From positions 1 to 64,000 of the forward strand of contig JAFSYK010000084.1 of assembly GCA_017449975.1 (NCBI GenBank): a stretch of 64,000 nucleotides of DNA. The letters run 5' to 3'. How positions within the stretch are numbered: position 1 is the stretch's first letter; each line of letters starts with the position of its first letter. The translations under genes were made by a program, and so were the position numbers. Source of the stretch: Bacteroidales bacterium (GTDB lineage Bacteria; Bacteroidota; Bacteroidia; Bacteroidales; P3). The notes beneath the pieces were generated by a model that made no database searches, was not told where the DNA came from, and worked only from the letters and a program-made list of their open reading frames with translations. Positions 38,581 through 47,285 of this stretch are shown piece after piece.

Positions 38581-38589
38581 TGTTTTGAA

Positions 38590-38712
38590 TGTGTTAAGGA
38601 GTAGTTAAGGCAAATGAAAGGTTAGTGGTTATTGGTTATGGGTTATTGAGTTTGTTTGGGGTAATGTTCTGTTTATCTGTAGGGGCGTACCCTGTGTGTA
38701 CGCTCGCAATGT
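38590..38712. repeat. Spacer with GGTTATT heptamers and a GTAGGGGCGTAC element
   Basis: The dapF-dnaX spacer contains GTAGTTAAGGCAAATGAAAG, then GGTTATTGGTTATGGGTTAT heptamers (38630-38646), then GTAGGGGCGTACCCTGTGTG followed by TACGC, an imperfect hairpin. It is a mosaic of families seen elsewhere in the window. Confidence 0.75.
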
Positions 38713-39371
38713 CAATAATCCAATTCGGTAAACACCTTTCTCAGTTTTGCCAGCTCGGGATTGATTTGCAGCATGGTCTCGTATTTTTCATTGGGTTGGT
38801 AGACCTTGCTCTCACGCTGTTCCACACGTACCACCACACGACACTGCAATGCCGGGCACGATAGATGGGCACGCAAAAACTCCAACATCGAGGTCTGTAT
38901 GGGTCGCAGATCCCGCTCAAAGTTGCTGTTGGTGGCCTCTATCGTGAACATATTGTTCTCCGCCAGCTTCACCGTGCGACCGTTCAGCACACTGAACAGA
39001 TCGGGTTTCGTCATCTCCCATTCTTCCAGCAAGGCCTTCCATGCCTCCTGCAACCGCTCCTCTGTCAGCGGCAACGCATTCTCTTTGACGGAGGGACGCA
39101 CCGGCACCGCCACAGGCTTCATCTTGATGGAGATGGAGCCAGGCAGAACGCCCATTGGTGTCGACTTCTCTTCGGCAGGCTTGGGGGCTGCTGGTGTCGC
39201 TGCGGGCTCGGCTTTTGCCACCTCACGGACCGGTGGGGCCGGCTGACTGGGGGCCGCAGCAGCTGACACCGGCTTCTCGGTCGCCGGCTGTGCCGCGACG
39301 GGTGCGGGGGCTGCTGCCGCCGTGTTGGTCCCAGACGGCGGTGTGGGTGGTTTCTTGGGGGGTCTTGCAAT
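38712..39371 (-). pseudogene. dnaX: DnaX tau C-terminal region, in frame behind a UAG codon
   Basis: This stretch continues the dnaX reading frame without any shift after the UAG at 39374-39372. It first encodes a Pro/Ala/Lys-rich linker (from IARPPKKPPTPPSG) and then a folded domain of about 150 residues (LTEERLQEAWKALLEEWEMT, VVVRVEQRESKVYQPNEKYE) like the C-terminal part of Bacteroidetes DnaX. Translation could occur only by readthrough of the UAG or re-initiation, for example at a GTG at 39269. Nonsense mutation or a sequence error is equally possible. Confidence 0.7.
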
Positions 39372-40460
39372 CTAACCGGCGGCCATCTTCATCAACGCCA
39401 CCTCGACGAAGAGCCGTTTATTGCCCGCGTCGCGGTAACGATATTCATAGTCGCTGGAGATATCCAACCAGTAGAGCAGCCGTGGCAGACCACAGGCTGC
39501 CGCCTGCTCGCCCAGACGGGCCGCCATGCCCTCGCTCACCTCAAGCAAGCGATGGGTAGCGGGGTCGAGGGAGACCATCAGGTTGCGTAGATGTTCACTC
39601 AATCCCGTCAGGAAACGCTGACCATCAAAACCCTTGCCGAGAATCTCCTCATAGAGGAGCAGCGCGGCACTGACATTGTTGGTGCGGAACGCCTCCACCA
39701 GTCGCAGATAGTATTCACTGTCCAGCACGTTGAGCGTTTCTGCGCAACGGGCAGCCGTCAGGTTGCCTGCCGTGAAGCTCACCAGCTGGTCGAACGTCGA
39801 GAGGGCGTCACGCAGTCCGCCGTCGGCCTTCTTGGCGATGAGACGCAGGGCATCCTCCTCATACGTCACCCCTTCCTGCTGCGCCACCTTCTCCAGATGG
39901 TGCACGATATCGTCCATGCTGATACGCTTGAAGTCGAACACCTGGCAGCGTGACAGGATGGTCGGCAGCACCTTGTGTTTCTCGGTGGTGGCCAAGATGA
40001 ACTTGGCATGTGCCGGCGGCTCCTCCAACGTCTTCAGAAAAGCGTTGAAAGCAGCCGTGGAAAGCATGTGGACCTCATCGATGATATAGACCTTATATCG
40101 ACCCGTCTGCGGCGGGATGCGCACCTCGTCAATCAGACTGCGCATCGCATCGACACCGTTGTTCGAAGCGGCATCCAACTCAAAGATATTCATCGAGTTG
40201 GAATTATTGAAACTCAGACAGCTCTCACACTGTCCGCAGGCCTCCGTTTCGGGAGTCAGGTTTGTACAGTTGATGGTGCGTGCCAAAATACGCGCACAGG
40301 TGGTCTTACCCACACCGCGCGGGCCGCAGAACAGGAACGCCTGTGCCAGCTGGTTGTTGCGGATGGCGTTTTTCAACGTCGTGGTGATATGCTCCTGTCC
40401 CACCACACTGTCGAAAGTAATAGGACGATATTTGCGTGCCGAAACGATAAAGTCAGTCAT
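39372..40460 (-). CDS. dnaX: DNA polymerase III gamma subunit (DnaX, stops at an in-frame UAG)
   Basis: The clamp-loader ATPase. This 362-residue product has Walker A GPRGVGKTT (about 46-54), a zinc-binding cysteine set (CTNLTPETEACGQCESC), the DEVHMLS Walker B, the SRC sensor (LSRCQVFDF) and domain III up to RLFVEVALMKMAAG. It then meets UAG, while the frame continues for another 219 codons that encode the tau part. The product corresponds to a gamma-like form. In E. coli gamma arises by a -1 frameshift; here it would arise by plain termination. The start aligns with the family (MTDFIVSARKYRP). Confidence 0.93.
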   Translation of the reverse strand: MTDFIVSARKYRPITFDSVVGQEHITTTLKNAIRNNQLAQAFLFCGPRGVGKTTCARILARTINCTNLTPETEACGQCESCLSFNNSNSMNIFELDAASNNGVDAMRSLIDEVRIPPQTGRYKVYIIDEVHMLSTAAFNAFLKTLEEPPAHAKFILATTEKHKVLPTILSRCQVFDFKRISMDDIVHHLEKVAQQEGVTYEEDALRLIAKKADGGLRDALSTFDQLVSFTAGNLTAARCAETLNVLDSEYYLRLVEAFRTNNVSAALLLYEEILGKGFDGQRFLTGLSEHLRNLMVSLDPATHRLLEVSEGMAARLGEQAAACGLPRLLYWLDISSDYEYRYRDAGNKRLFVEVALMKMAAG

Positions 40461-40489
40461 ATTGTTACAGTTATAAGATAACAGATAAT

Positions 40490-41587
40490 CTATTGTTCAG
40501 ATTGGGGTTGTTGCTGGCTGAGACAATGGAAGCTGCCCAGACCCCAGACGATGTCGGTAGAATCGATGCCCACTACCTCGCGGTCGGGGAAAAGTGCCTC
40601 GAGAATATAGGCCGCCTCGTTGTCAGTAAGACAGCGATAGGTGGGGAAAATAACCTTGTTGTTGGCCAGATAGAAGTTGGCATAGCTGGCCGGCAGTCGC
40701 TGGTTGTCGTAGAAAACCATATCGGGCATGGGCAACTCGACCACGTTGAGCTGCTTACCCGAAGCCAGACGCGCTTTCTTCAACGCCTTCAAGTTTTGCT
40801 GCAGCGGCTCGTAGTTCTCATCCCACATATCCTCTTCAACGGCCGTCACCACCGTGTCGGGCGACACGAAGCGGGTCAGGTCGTCGACGTGACCATCGGT
40901 GTCGTCGCCGGCGATGCCGTCACCCAGCCAGATGACGTTGTCCACCCCATAGTAGTCGCAGAGGTACTGCTCGATCTGCTGCTGGTTGAGCTGCGGGTTA
41001 CGATTCGGGTTGAGCAGACAGGAGGTCGTGGTCAGCAGGTCGCCACAGCCGTTGACATCGATGCTGCCCCCCTCCATAACGATGCCCGGCTCAAACAATG
41101 AGAGTGCTTGATTGTTTGATTGTTTGATTGCTTGAGTACTTATTGCGTCAGCATTCAAGCATTCATAAATGCGCAGAGGTATCTGGGTGTCGAGTTCATA
41201 GGGGTATTTGCCACCCCAGGCGTTGTGGTTCCAGTTGACGATGGCCTGACGCTTTCCGTCACGGTTAAGCAGGAAAGCGGGACCGTGGTCGCGACACCAG
41301 GCGTCGTTGGTGGGGAACTGATGGAAGAAGACACGCTGCATATTGGCATCCATACTTTCCAACGCTTCGGCGACACGCTGCTGCATGGCGGCATCGAGGA
41401 CATTGATATGGACATCCTCCACTTCGGCCAACTCTTTGATGAAGAGATGGTATGAGGGAAAGATGGTCTCAATCTTTCCCGGCCAAGAGTCTTCGTTGTG
41501 GGGATAGCTGAGCCAGGTGGCTGCATGAGTCGCCCATTCAGCGGGCATATAAAAACCTTGTTCTTTCGGGGTCATTTCAATTTTCAC
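40490..41587 (-). CDS. aguA: Agmatine deiminase
   Basis: Converts agmatine to N-carbamoylputrescine. It is 365 residues with MPAEWATHAATWLSYPHNED, the catalytic region TNDAWCRDHGP, VMEGGSIDVNG, DTDGHVDD and the nucleophile Cys355 in GSFHCLSQQQP. Residues about 150-163 (DAISTQAIKQSNNQAL) are encoded by an octamer repeat that sits just before the conserved EGGSIDVNG motif. It is 10 nt downstream of aguB; together they make putrescine from agmatine. Confidence 0.97.
   Translation of the reverse strand: MKIEMTPKEQGFYMPAEWATHAATWLSYPHNEDSWPGKIETIFPSYHLFIKELAEVEDVHINVLDAAMQQRVAEALESMDANMQRVFFHQFPTNDAWCRDHGPAFLLNRDGKRQAIVNWNHNAWGGKYPYELDTQIPLRIYECLNADAISTQAIKQSNNQALSLFEPGIVMEGGSIDVNGCGDLLTTTSCLLNPNRNPQLNQQQIEQYLCDYYGVDNVIWLGDGIAGDDTDGHVDDLTRFVSPDTVVTAVEEDMWDENYEPLQQNLKALKKARLASGKQLNVVELPMPDMVFYDNQRLPASYANFYLANNKVIFPTYRCLTDNEAAYILEALFPDREVVGIDSTDIVWGLGSFHCLSQQQPQSEQ
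41102..41141. repeat. Intragenic octamer repeat in aguA, five units
   Basis: Five octamers (GAGTGCTT, GATTGTTT twice, GATTGCTT, GAGTACTT) lie in frame in aguA, followed by a related inverted piece, ATTCAAGCATTC, at 41153-41164. Confidence 0.9.
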
Positions 41588-41597
41588 TTTTCAATTT

Positions 41598-42464
41598 TCA
41601 CTCATCTATGTATCTTTTCAATATCGGGCTGTAGCTGTCGATGCGGCGGTCGCGGAGGTAGGGCCAGTGGCGACGGTAGTGGTCGCTCTGGTCGAGGTCG
41701 AGCTCTTGCACATGCAACGCCTCCTCCAGATGCGGCGCCTGATAGAGCAGCCGGCCAAAAGCGTTGGTAATGAAGCTGCCGCCCCAGAACTGCATGCCGC
41801 CTTCGAGACCGGTACGGTTGACGCTGACGACAGGCACGCCGTTGGCCACAGCATGACTGCGCTGGATGGTCTGCCACGCCTCGTACTGCTCACGGTTGTC
41901 CTCCTCACTCTGGCGCACATCCCAGCCGATAGCGGTGGGATAAAACAGTATCTGTGCACCCATCAGTGCCGTGATGCGGCTGGCTTCGGGGTACCACTGA
42001 TCCCAGCAAATCAGCACACCGATGGTGGCGAAACGGGTGTGGAACACCTTGTAACCCAGGTCGCCCGGCGTGAAATAGAATTTCTCATAATAGCCCGGGT
42101 CGTCGGGGATATGCATCTTGCGGTACTTGCCCAGATAGCTGCCGTCGGCGTCGATAACGGCCGTCGTGTTGTGGTAGAGACCTTCGGCACGTTTCTCAAA
42201 CATCGAGCAGACCAGCACCACCCCCAGCTCTTTGGCCAACGCCATGAAATGCTGCGTGGTGGGACCGTCGGGTATAGGTTCTGCCAATTGGAAGTTTTGA
42301 TAGCGTTCCTCGTCACAGAAATAGAGCGAGGCAAAAAGCTCCTGCAGACAGATAATCTGTGCACCGTCGGCGGCCAGCTGTCGCACCCGCTCGGTATATT
42401 TCTCAATGTTTTTCGCCTTGTCCGGACCACAGGACAACTGGGCAATACCAACTTTGACTTTCAT
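41598..42464 (-). CDS. aguB: N-carbamoylputrescine amidohydrolase
   Basis: A nitrilase-superfamily enzyme that hydrolyses N-carbamoylputrescine to putrescine, CO2 and ammonia. It is 288 residues. The catalytic triad is Glu42 (CLQELFASLYFC), Lys116 (KYRKMHIPDD) and Cys153 (VLICWDQWYPE). The 10-nt gap to aguA, which makes its substrate, supports an operon in the order aguB-aguA. Confidence 0.97.
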   Translation of the reverse strand: MKVKVGIAQLSCGPDKAKNIEKYTERVRQLAADGAQIICLQELFASLYFCDEERYQNFQLAEPIPDGPTTQHFMALAKELGVVLVCSMFEKRAEGLYHNTTAVIDADGSYLGKYRKMHIPDDPGYYEKFYFTPGDLGYKVFHTRFATIGVLICWDQWYPEASRITALMGAQILFYPTAIGWDVRQSEEDNREQYEAWQTIQRSHAVANGVPVVSVNRTGLEGGMQFWGGSFITNAFGRLLYQAPHLEEALHVQELDLDQSDHYRRHWPYLRDRRIDSYSPILKRYIDE

Positions 42465-42467
42465 GGT

Positions 42468-42586
42468 GAGGGAGGTAATGGTTATAGGTTATTGGTTATG
42501 GGTTATTGAGTTAATATTCTGTATTGTCTAATCAATATTCACTAATCATCAATTCAACAGTTCAACAATCAAAAATTCAACATCCC
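42468..42586. repeat. GGTTATT heptamers and AATTCAAC repeats
   Basis: The spacer between the DppB-like gene and aguB contains GGTTATAGGTTATTGGTTAT (42479-42498) and AATTCAACAGTTCAACAATC (42552-42571). No gene is present. Confidence 0.65.
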
Positions 42587-43669
42587 TCACCCTCCCAGTC
42601 TGACTCTTGGGTCGAGGAGGGCGTAGAGGATATCGGTGAGAATATTGATAAAGACCAGCAACACACAGATGAAGAGGATGACGCCCATGACCACGGGGAA
42701 GTCGTACTTCTCCAGTCCGTCGACGATAACAACACCCATCCCCTTCCAGTCGAAGACATACTCCACGAAGACGGCACCCGCCAACAAGCTGGCCAGCCAG
42801 CCCGATGCCGAGGTGACGACGGGGTTGAGGGCGTTGCGCAGCGCATGATGCAGCACAACACGGCGGTAGCTGAGCCCTTTGGCCCGCGCTGTGCGCACAT
42901 AGTCCTGCGACAAAGCGTCGAGCAACGAATTCTTGGTAAGCTGCGACAGGGTGGCCAACGGACGGATGCCGAGCGTGAAGGCCGGCAGTATGAGATTCTT
43001 CAATACCAGATGTCGACCGGTGCCGTAGTCGTCGACGGCATAGAGGTTGCCAAACATGTTGAGGTGTGTCCAGTCGGCCAACAGATAGGCAAAGAACCAG
43101 GCGATAAGGATGGCGGCGAAGAAGGAGGGCAACGACATGCCCAGCGTGGAGAGGAACAGCGACAGTCGGTCTATCCACGAATCCCTGTAGACAGCTGACA
43201 GCACCCCCAGTGTGATGCCCACCAGCAAGGCAAAAGCCATGGCAGTGAGTGCCAGGATAGCGGTCTGCGGGAAGGCGGAGGCGATAATCTCCGACACAGG
43301 TCGGCGACTCTGATAGGAACGGCGCAAATAGGGCTTCTTCAGCACCACCGAGGTGGAGCCAATCGAGAAGAGACGCACGGCAGAGCGATATTTCTCACGG
43401 TCGAGATAGAAATAATGGGTAGAATCGTTGTTGTTGTGAAACGAGACAGGTGCCAAATCATTGAGATAGGCGATGAACTGGGTGGACAGCGGTCGGTCGC
43501 GTCCCAAATCACGATTGATGATGGCAATGCTCTCCTCGTCGGCCTGCTGTCCCAACATCATGCGCGCAGGGTCGCCAGGCAACACGTTGAAGAGGAAAAA
43601 AACCAGCACCACCACACCCAACAGGACGAGGATACCATATAAAAGCCGTTTGATACTGTAGGAGAACAA
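42587..43669 (-). CDS. DppB/OppB-like ABC transporter permease
   Basis: A 360-residue permease of the dipeptide/oligopeptide group. The N-terminal helix and LPGDPARMMLG are typical of DppB, followed by an enlarged periplasmic loop (residues about 60-125), five helices, and the EAA-type loop DYVRTARAKGLSYRRVVLHH that contacts the ATPase. The second permease, ATPases and binding protein are not adjacent, so the gene is isolated; partners must be elsewhere if it works as a peptide importer. Confidence 0.93.
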   Translation of the reverse strand: MFSYSIKRLLYGILVLLGVVVLVFFLFNVLPGDPARMMLGQQADEESIAIINRDLGRDRPLSTQFIAYLNDLAPVSFHNNNDSTHYFYLDREKYRSAVRLFSIGSTSVVLKKPYLRRSYQSRRPVSEIIASAFPQTAILALTAMAFALLVGITLGVLSAVYRDSWIDRLSLFLSTLGMSLPSFFAAILIAWFFAYLLADWTHLNMFGNLYAVDDYGTGRHLVLKNLILPAFTLGIRPLATLSQLTKNSLLDALSQDYVRTARAKGLSYRRVVLHHALRNALNPVVTSASGWLASLLAGAVFVEYVFDWKGMGVVIVDGLEKYDFPVVMGVILFICVLLVFINILTDILYALLDPRVRLGG

Positions 43670-43671
43670 TG

Positions 43672-43842
43672 TTAAAGGTTATTGGTTATGGGTTATTGGT
43701 TATTGAGGGTTGAATGGGTTTAGGGTTAGAGGGGTTATTGGTTATTGAGGGGTGGAATGATTATTGGTTATGGGTTATTGAAGGTTGAATGGTTTGAGGG
43801 TTTGAGAGTTCAAGAATGCTCTTTTTTAGTTTTTACTTTTTA
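43672..43842. repeat. GGTTATTGGTTATG heptamer array
   Basis: The 175-nt spacer between tsaB and the DppB-like gene is almost wholly GGTTATT/GGTTATG heptamers in three blocks (43676-43706, 43733-43748, 43762-43780), separated by GGGTTGAATGGGTTTAGGG. No gene is present. Confidence 0.8.
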
Positions 43843-43844
43843 GT

Positions 43845-44558
43845 TTATCGAAGGCCTCTGACGACGGATTTCTTGGCCACAAAATCTTTCAGGTAGAAGG
43901 GTTCGTAGTATGCCACATCTTCTACCCTGCCCTGCTGCAGCTGACGGATGGCCACCGACCACAAGGCCACTGCACTTACCTCCACCGTCAAGTCGTAATG
44001 CGCATGGGGCTGCACCCCCAACAGGGGCTGCGTCTTGGCGGCGCCGTCACCGATAAAGACAACCGGACGTTCGTCAAGATAGCGGTCGTATATGCCCGGC
44101 TCAATGACATCGGCACTCACCGGTTTTATTTCTTCTACCCCGTCGGACGCACGACCATAAAGGGCGGTGTAGCATTCCATGCGCCGTGCATCGAGCATCG
44201 GACAGACCCATCCCTCATAGTCGGGATGCGTCAGCAGGTAGTATTCGCCCATAGCCTGCAGAGTGGGGACAGCCAGCAGGGGTTTCTGCAAAGCATAACA
44301 GACACCTTTGGCATACGACACGCCGATGCGAAGACCCGTATAGCTGCCTGGGCCACCCGACACACAGACTGCGTCGAGGTCGGAGGTTTGAAGGTTCAGC
44401 TGGCGCAACATCTCGTCGACAAACACCGCCATCTGCGCCGAATGGGCATTGGGTTCCATGCTGCGCCGCTCGGCCAGCACCACACCGTCGCGCACCACCG
44501 CCACTGAACAGACCGCCGTAGCCGTTTCCAGAAGCAATATGGTTGAACTATTGGTCAT
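43845..44558 (-). CDS. tsaB: tRNA threonylcarbamoyladenosine biosynthesis protein TsaB
   Basis: A 237-residue ASKHA-fold protein that supports TsaD in making t6A37 of tRNA. It has the N-terminal ILLLETATAVCSVAV, the H-S-A-Q motif (NAHSAQMAVFVDEML), VCVSGGPGSYTGLRIGVSYA and a C-terminal YYEPFYLKDF. It is a single-gene unit between repeat-filled spacers. Confidence 0.95.
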   Translation of the reverse strand: MTNSSTILLLETATAVCSVAVVRDGVVLAERRSMEPNAHSAQMAVFVDEMLRQLNLQTSDLDAVCVSGGPGSYTGLRIGVSYAKGVCYALQKPLLAVPTLQAMGEYYLLTHPDYEGWVCPMLDARRMECYTALYGRASDGVEEIKPVSADVIEPGIYDRYLDERPVVFIGDGAAKTQPLLGVQPHAHYDLTVEVSAVALWSVAIRQLQQGRVEDVAYYEPFYLKDFVAKKSVVRGLR

Positions 44559-44627
44559 TCTAGACTAATTGGACAAATAAGATATTATAATAATTTCAGA
44601 CTTCTATAACCTTTTAACTCTTCTCCC

Positions 44628-45281
44628 CTACCTCATATCAATCACTTCCACTCCTTTGTTGTTGGCAGCGTCGAAAACAAAATCTGCCTCTTTGCAAGGC
44701 ACACCCGTCTTGAAGGCCGACAGATGGTATTCTCCCCGCGAGCCGTCGTAGTTGTGGATTTCCATCCGCAGCAAGTGACCGTTCTTCTCGTTGAGAGCCA
44801 GACGCAGCTTGTGGTAGCTCTTGCCCTTCTTGGGCTGCAGGTCGACGATGGCGGTGCCATCCTCCTCGGTGCGGATATATTTGGGGCGGAAATTCTTGTC
44901 GTAGCTCTTCAGCAGATGGGCGGGGTTGACGAGGTTGTCGTCATCGTTCGTCAAGGGATTCACCACCACCTCATTGACCTCCTTGTTCCAATGCCACACA
45001 GCCTTGCCGTCGCTGTAAAGCACCTGCTTGGGAGCGGTGACACGGTAGCGTCCTTTGTTGTAGAGCACCTGTGCGGTGGCGCGCGCCGTCTCCTTCTTCT
45101 GGGTGTCGTAATTCACCATCGTCACAGTAAAACTCACCGACTTGCTTTCAAACACCTTGGCCGCTTTCTGCAAAAGGGACTGTGCTGTTTTGTCCACATC
45201 GCCCTTGGCGGTATGCGAAATCTGCGCCGACACCATGAATGCAAGCAAACAGAGGAGCATAAAGGAAAAAGAGCGTTTCAT
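44628..45281 (-). CDS. lolA: LolA-like outer-membrane lipoprotein carrier
   Basis: A 217-residue periplasmic protein with signal peptide (residues 1-19, ending MVSAQ). LolA hallmarks are the half-barrel strands YNKGRYRVTAPKQVLYSDGK and AVWHWNKEVNEVVVNPL, and a C-terminal helical/strand cap (GVPCKEADFVF). It ferries lipoproteins from the inner to the outer membrane. No LolB is expected in Bacteroidetes. Confidence 0.9.
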   Translation of the reverse strand: MKRSFSFMLLCLLAFMVSAQISHTAKGDVDKTAQSLLQKAAKVFESKSVSFTVTMVNYDTQKKETARATAQVLYNKGRYRVTAPKQVLYSDGKAVWHWNKEVNEVVVNPLTNDDDNLVNPAHLLKSYDKNFRPKYIRTEEDGTAIVDLQPKKGKSYHKLRLALNEKNGHLLRMEIHNYDGSRGEYHLSAFKTGVPCKEADFVFDAANNKGVEVIDMR

Positions 45282-45299
45282 AAATTGAAAAATTATTGA

Positions 45300-45400
45300 T
45301 AAGGAGTTAAGAGAATTGAGAGTTTTTTTTCGTTATTACGTAATCACGTTATAACGCTATTACGAAATTCACTAATCACTAATCACTATTCACTAATCAC
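45300..45400. repeat. CGTTATTACGTAAT palindromic and CACTAATCACTA repeats
   Basis: The folE-lolA spacer holds CGTTATTACGTAATCACGTT plus ATAACG (45331-45356), followed by about four ATTCACTAATCACTA units. The CGTTATTACG family recurs at 49.16, 57.36, 59.65 and 63.54 kb. Confidence 0.75.
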
Positions 45401-46008
45401 TATTTATGCAAATTCACTCCGATGATGTGCATGAACTCCTCGCGGGTTTTGGGGTCGTTGAGGAAGGCACCGGTGAAGTCGCTGGTGGTCGTCACCGAGT
45501 TCTGCTTCTGTACACCACGCATTGACATGCACATGTGCTGTGCCTCGATCACCACCGCCACACCGTAAGGGTTGAGGGTGCGCTGGATGCAGTCCTTGAT
45601 CTGCTTGGTGAGGCGTTCCTGCACCTGCAAGCGACGGGCGTAGGCGTCCACCACGCGCGGTATCTTGCTCAATCCCACGATGGTGCCGTTGGGTATATAG
45701 GCCACATGTGCCTTACCCACAAAGGGTACCATGTGGTGCTCACAGAGCGAATATAGCTCGATGTCTTTCACCACCACCATCTGCTTGTAGTCCTCGTGGA
45801 ACAGAGCGGAACGGATAATCTCCTCGGGGTCGAGGTCGTAGCCGTTGGTGAAGAAAAGCATCGCTTTGGCAATACGCTCGGGACTCTTCTGCAGCCCTTC
45901 ACGGTTGGGGTCTTCGCCCAACAGTCGCAGAATGGCTTTGTAGTGTTCCGCCATCTCGGTCACACAAGCCTCGTCGTATTGATCAATTTTCAGATAGCCT
46001 TTTTCCAT
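45400..46008 (-). CDS. folE: GTP cyclohydrolase I
   Basis: Converts GTP to 7,8-dihydroneopterin triphosphate, the first step toward folate (and queuosine). The 202-residue protein has zinc ligands Cys89, His92 ([12 protein letters not shown]) and Cys160 ([11 protein letters not shown]), with the same spacing as the E. coli enzyme, and [10 protein letters not shown]. It starts with ATG at 46008, 67 nt after rlmI-like. Confidence 0.97.
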   Translation of the reverse strand: MEKGYLKIDQYDEACVTEMAEHYKAILRLLGEDPNREGLQKSPERIAKAMLFFTNGYDLDPEEIIRSALFHEDYKQMVVVKDIELYSLCEHHMVPFVGKAHVAYIPNGTIVGLSKIPRVVDAYARRLQVQERLTKQIKDCIQRTLNPYGVAVVIEAQHMCMSMRGVQKQNSVTTTSDFTGAFLNDPKTREEFMHIIGVNLHK

Positions 46009-46011
46009 TTT

Positions 46012-46060
46012 GAAGGGTTATGGGTTATTGGTTATGAGTTATTGAGTTAATTTTCTTATC
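46012..46060. repeat. GGTTATT heptamer repeats
   Basis: GGGTTATGGGTTATTGGTTA and following TGAGTTATTGAGTTA units fill the spacer upstream of folE. No gene is present. Confidence 0.65.
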
Positions 46061-46075
46061 GTTATAATAATTTTA

Positions 46076-47278
46076 CTATTCGACTTCCAGCAGCAGTCCT
46101 TTCAGGTATTCTCCTTCGGGGTGATGTATGCTAACGGGATGATCCATGGCGTGGGGCAGCTGACGGACGATGCGCACACGACGGTGGGCATTCATCGCTG
46201 CCGTGAACACCATGGTCTGGAAGTCCTCTTTGCTGACGGCCTGACTGCAGCTGAAAGTCATCAGCAGTCCACCGGACGGCAACGCCTCCAATGCCCGCTG
46301 ATTGATAGAACGATAGCCTTTCAGTCCCTGCTGCAGTGAACGGTGGTTCTTGGCAAAGGCCGGAGGGTCGAGGATAATAAAATCGAATGCTTGATTGCTT
46401 GATTGCTTAATTGTCTGAATGTATTGCAACACATCAGCGGCAGTGCCACTATGATTGCTGCAACCCGGGAAATTCAGCTCCACGTTGCGGTTGCAGAGTT
46501 CAATGGCTTTCTTGCTGATGTCGACCGTCTCCACATATTCGGCACCGCCACGCAATGCCGCCAGCGAGAAACCGCCGGTATAGCCGAAGCAGTTGAGGAG
46601 ACGATGTCCGCCAGCCAGCTCCTGCACCAAAGCTCGATTTTCGCGTTGGTCGACGAAGAAGCCCGTCTTCTGACCCTCGTAGAAGTTGATGAGCATCTTG
46701 ACACCATTCTCGACGATGTCATGCTCCTGGGGCTCGATACCCCAGCGGTAGCCATCCTGACAGCCCCCTGGCACCGTGGCACTGCTCTTGTCGAAGACCG
46801 CCAGCAGGCGGTCGCCGAGCAGTTCGCGGAAGATCTCAACGAACAGGTCAAACATGCGGTGCATACCCACCGAATGAGCTTGCATCACCAACACCCCGTT
46901 GTACCAATCGCACACCAACCCCGGCAGATAGTCGCCCTCGGCATGAACCAGACGAAACACATTGGTGGTCTGCGGGAGTGCCGAGTGGCAATAATCGAAG
47001 AATCCCAGTTGTTCGCGATAACGGATAGCCGAAGCCAGCCGTTCGCGGAAGAAGGCGTCATCCACATTCGGCGTGTCAAAACTCAGCACCTTGCAGATAA
47101 TGCTCTCGTTCTGGTAGTGCCCTGTGGCCATCCACTCTCCGTGGTTGTCGACGACATCCACCAGTTCACCCTCCTGCGGATCGCCATCGATACGCTTCAC
47201 CGCACCCGAGAATATCCAAGGGTGACGACGCAAGATGGCTTTCTCTTTGCCCGGAGCTATGATAAGACGAGAACGCAT
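46076..47278 (-). CDS. rlmI: Class I SAM-dependent rRNA methyltransferase, RlmI-like
   Basis: A 400-residue methyltransferase with an N-terminal PUA domain (IIAPGKEKAILRRHPWIFSG), a middle region EGQKTGFFVDQRENRA, and the Rossmann SAM domain (LLNCFGYTGGFSLAALRGGA, FIILDPPAFAKNH, FSCSQAVSKE), as in 23S rRNA m5C1962 methyltransferase. The residues TIKQSSNQAF just before the FIILDPP motif come from three octamer repeats. The ATG at 47278 is preferred; an in-frame GTG six bases upstream is possible. It is 7 nt downstream of rpe. Confidence 0.93.
   Translation of the reverse strand: MRSRLIIAPGKEKAILRRHPWIFSGAVKRIDGDPQEGELVDVVDNHGEWMATGHYQNESIICKVLSFDTPNVDDAFFRERLASAIRYREQLGFFDYCHSALPQTTNVFRLVHAEGDYLPGLVCDWYNGVLVMQAHSVGMHRMFDLFVEIFRELLGDRLLAVFDKSSATVPGGCQDGYRWGIEPQEHDIVENGVKMLINFYEGQKTGFFVDQRENRALVQELAGGHRLLNCFGYTGGFSLAALRGGAEYVETVDISKKAIELCNRNVELNFPGCSNHSGTAADVLQYIQTIKQSSNQAFDFIILDPPAFAKNHRSLQQGLKGYRSINQRALEALPSGGLLMTFSCSQAVSKEDFQTMVFTAAMNAHRRVRIVRQLPHAMDHPVSIHHPEGEYLKGLLLEVE
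46385..46408. repeat. Intragenic octamer repeat in the rlmI-like gene, three units
   Basis: GAATGCTT, GATTGCTT and GATTGCTT lie in frame directly before the FIILDPPAF catalytic motif region. Confidence 0.85.
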
Positions 47279-47285
47279 GAACACA

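Noticed and set aside
39360-39380. E. coli-type -1 frameshift site in dnaX
   Set aside because: The downstream tau region is in the same frame as the upstream part, so a single frameshift would not join them; the interruption is an in-frame UAG.
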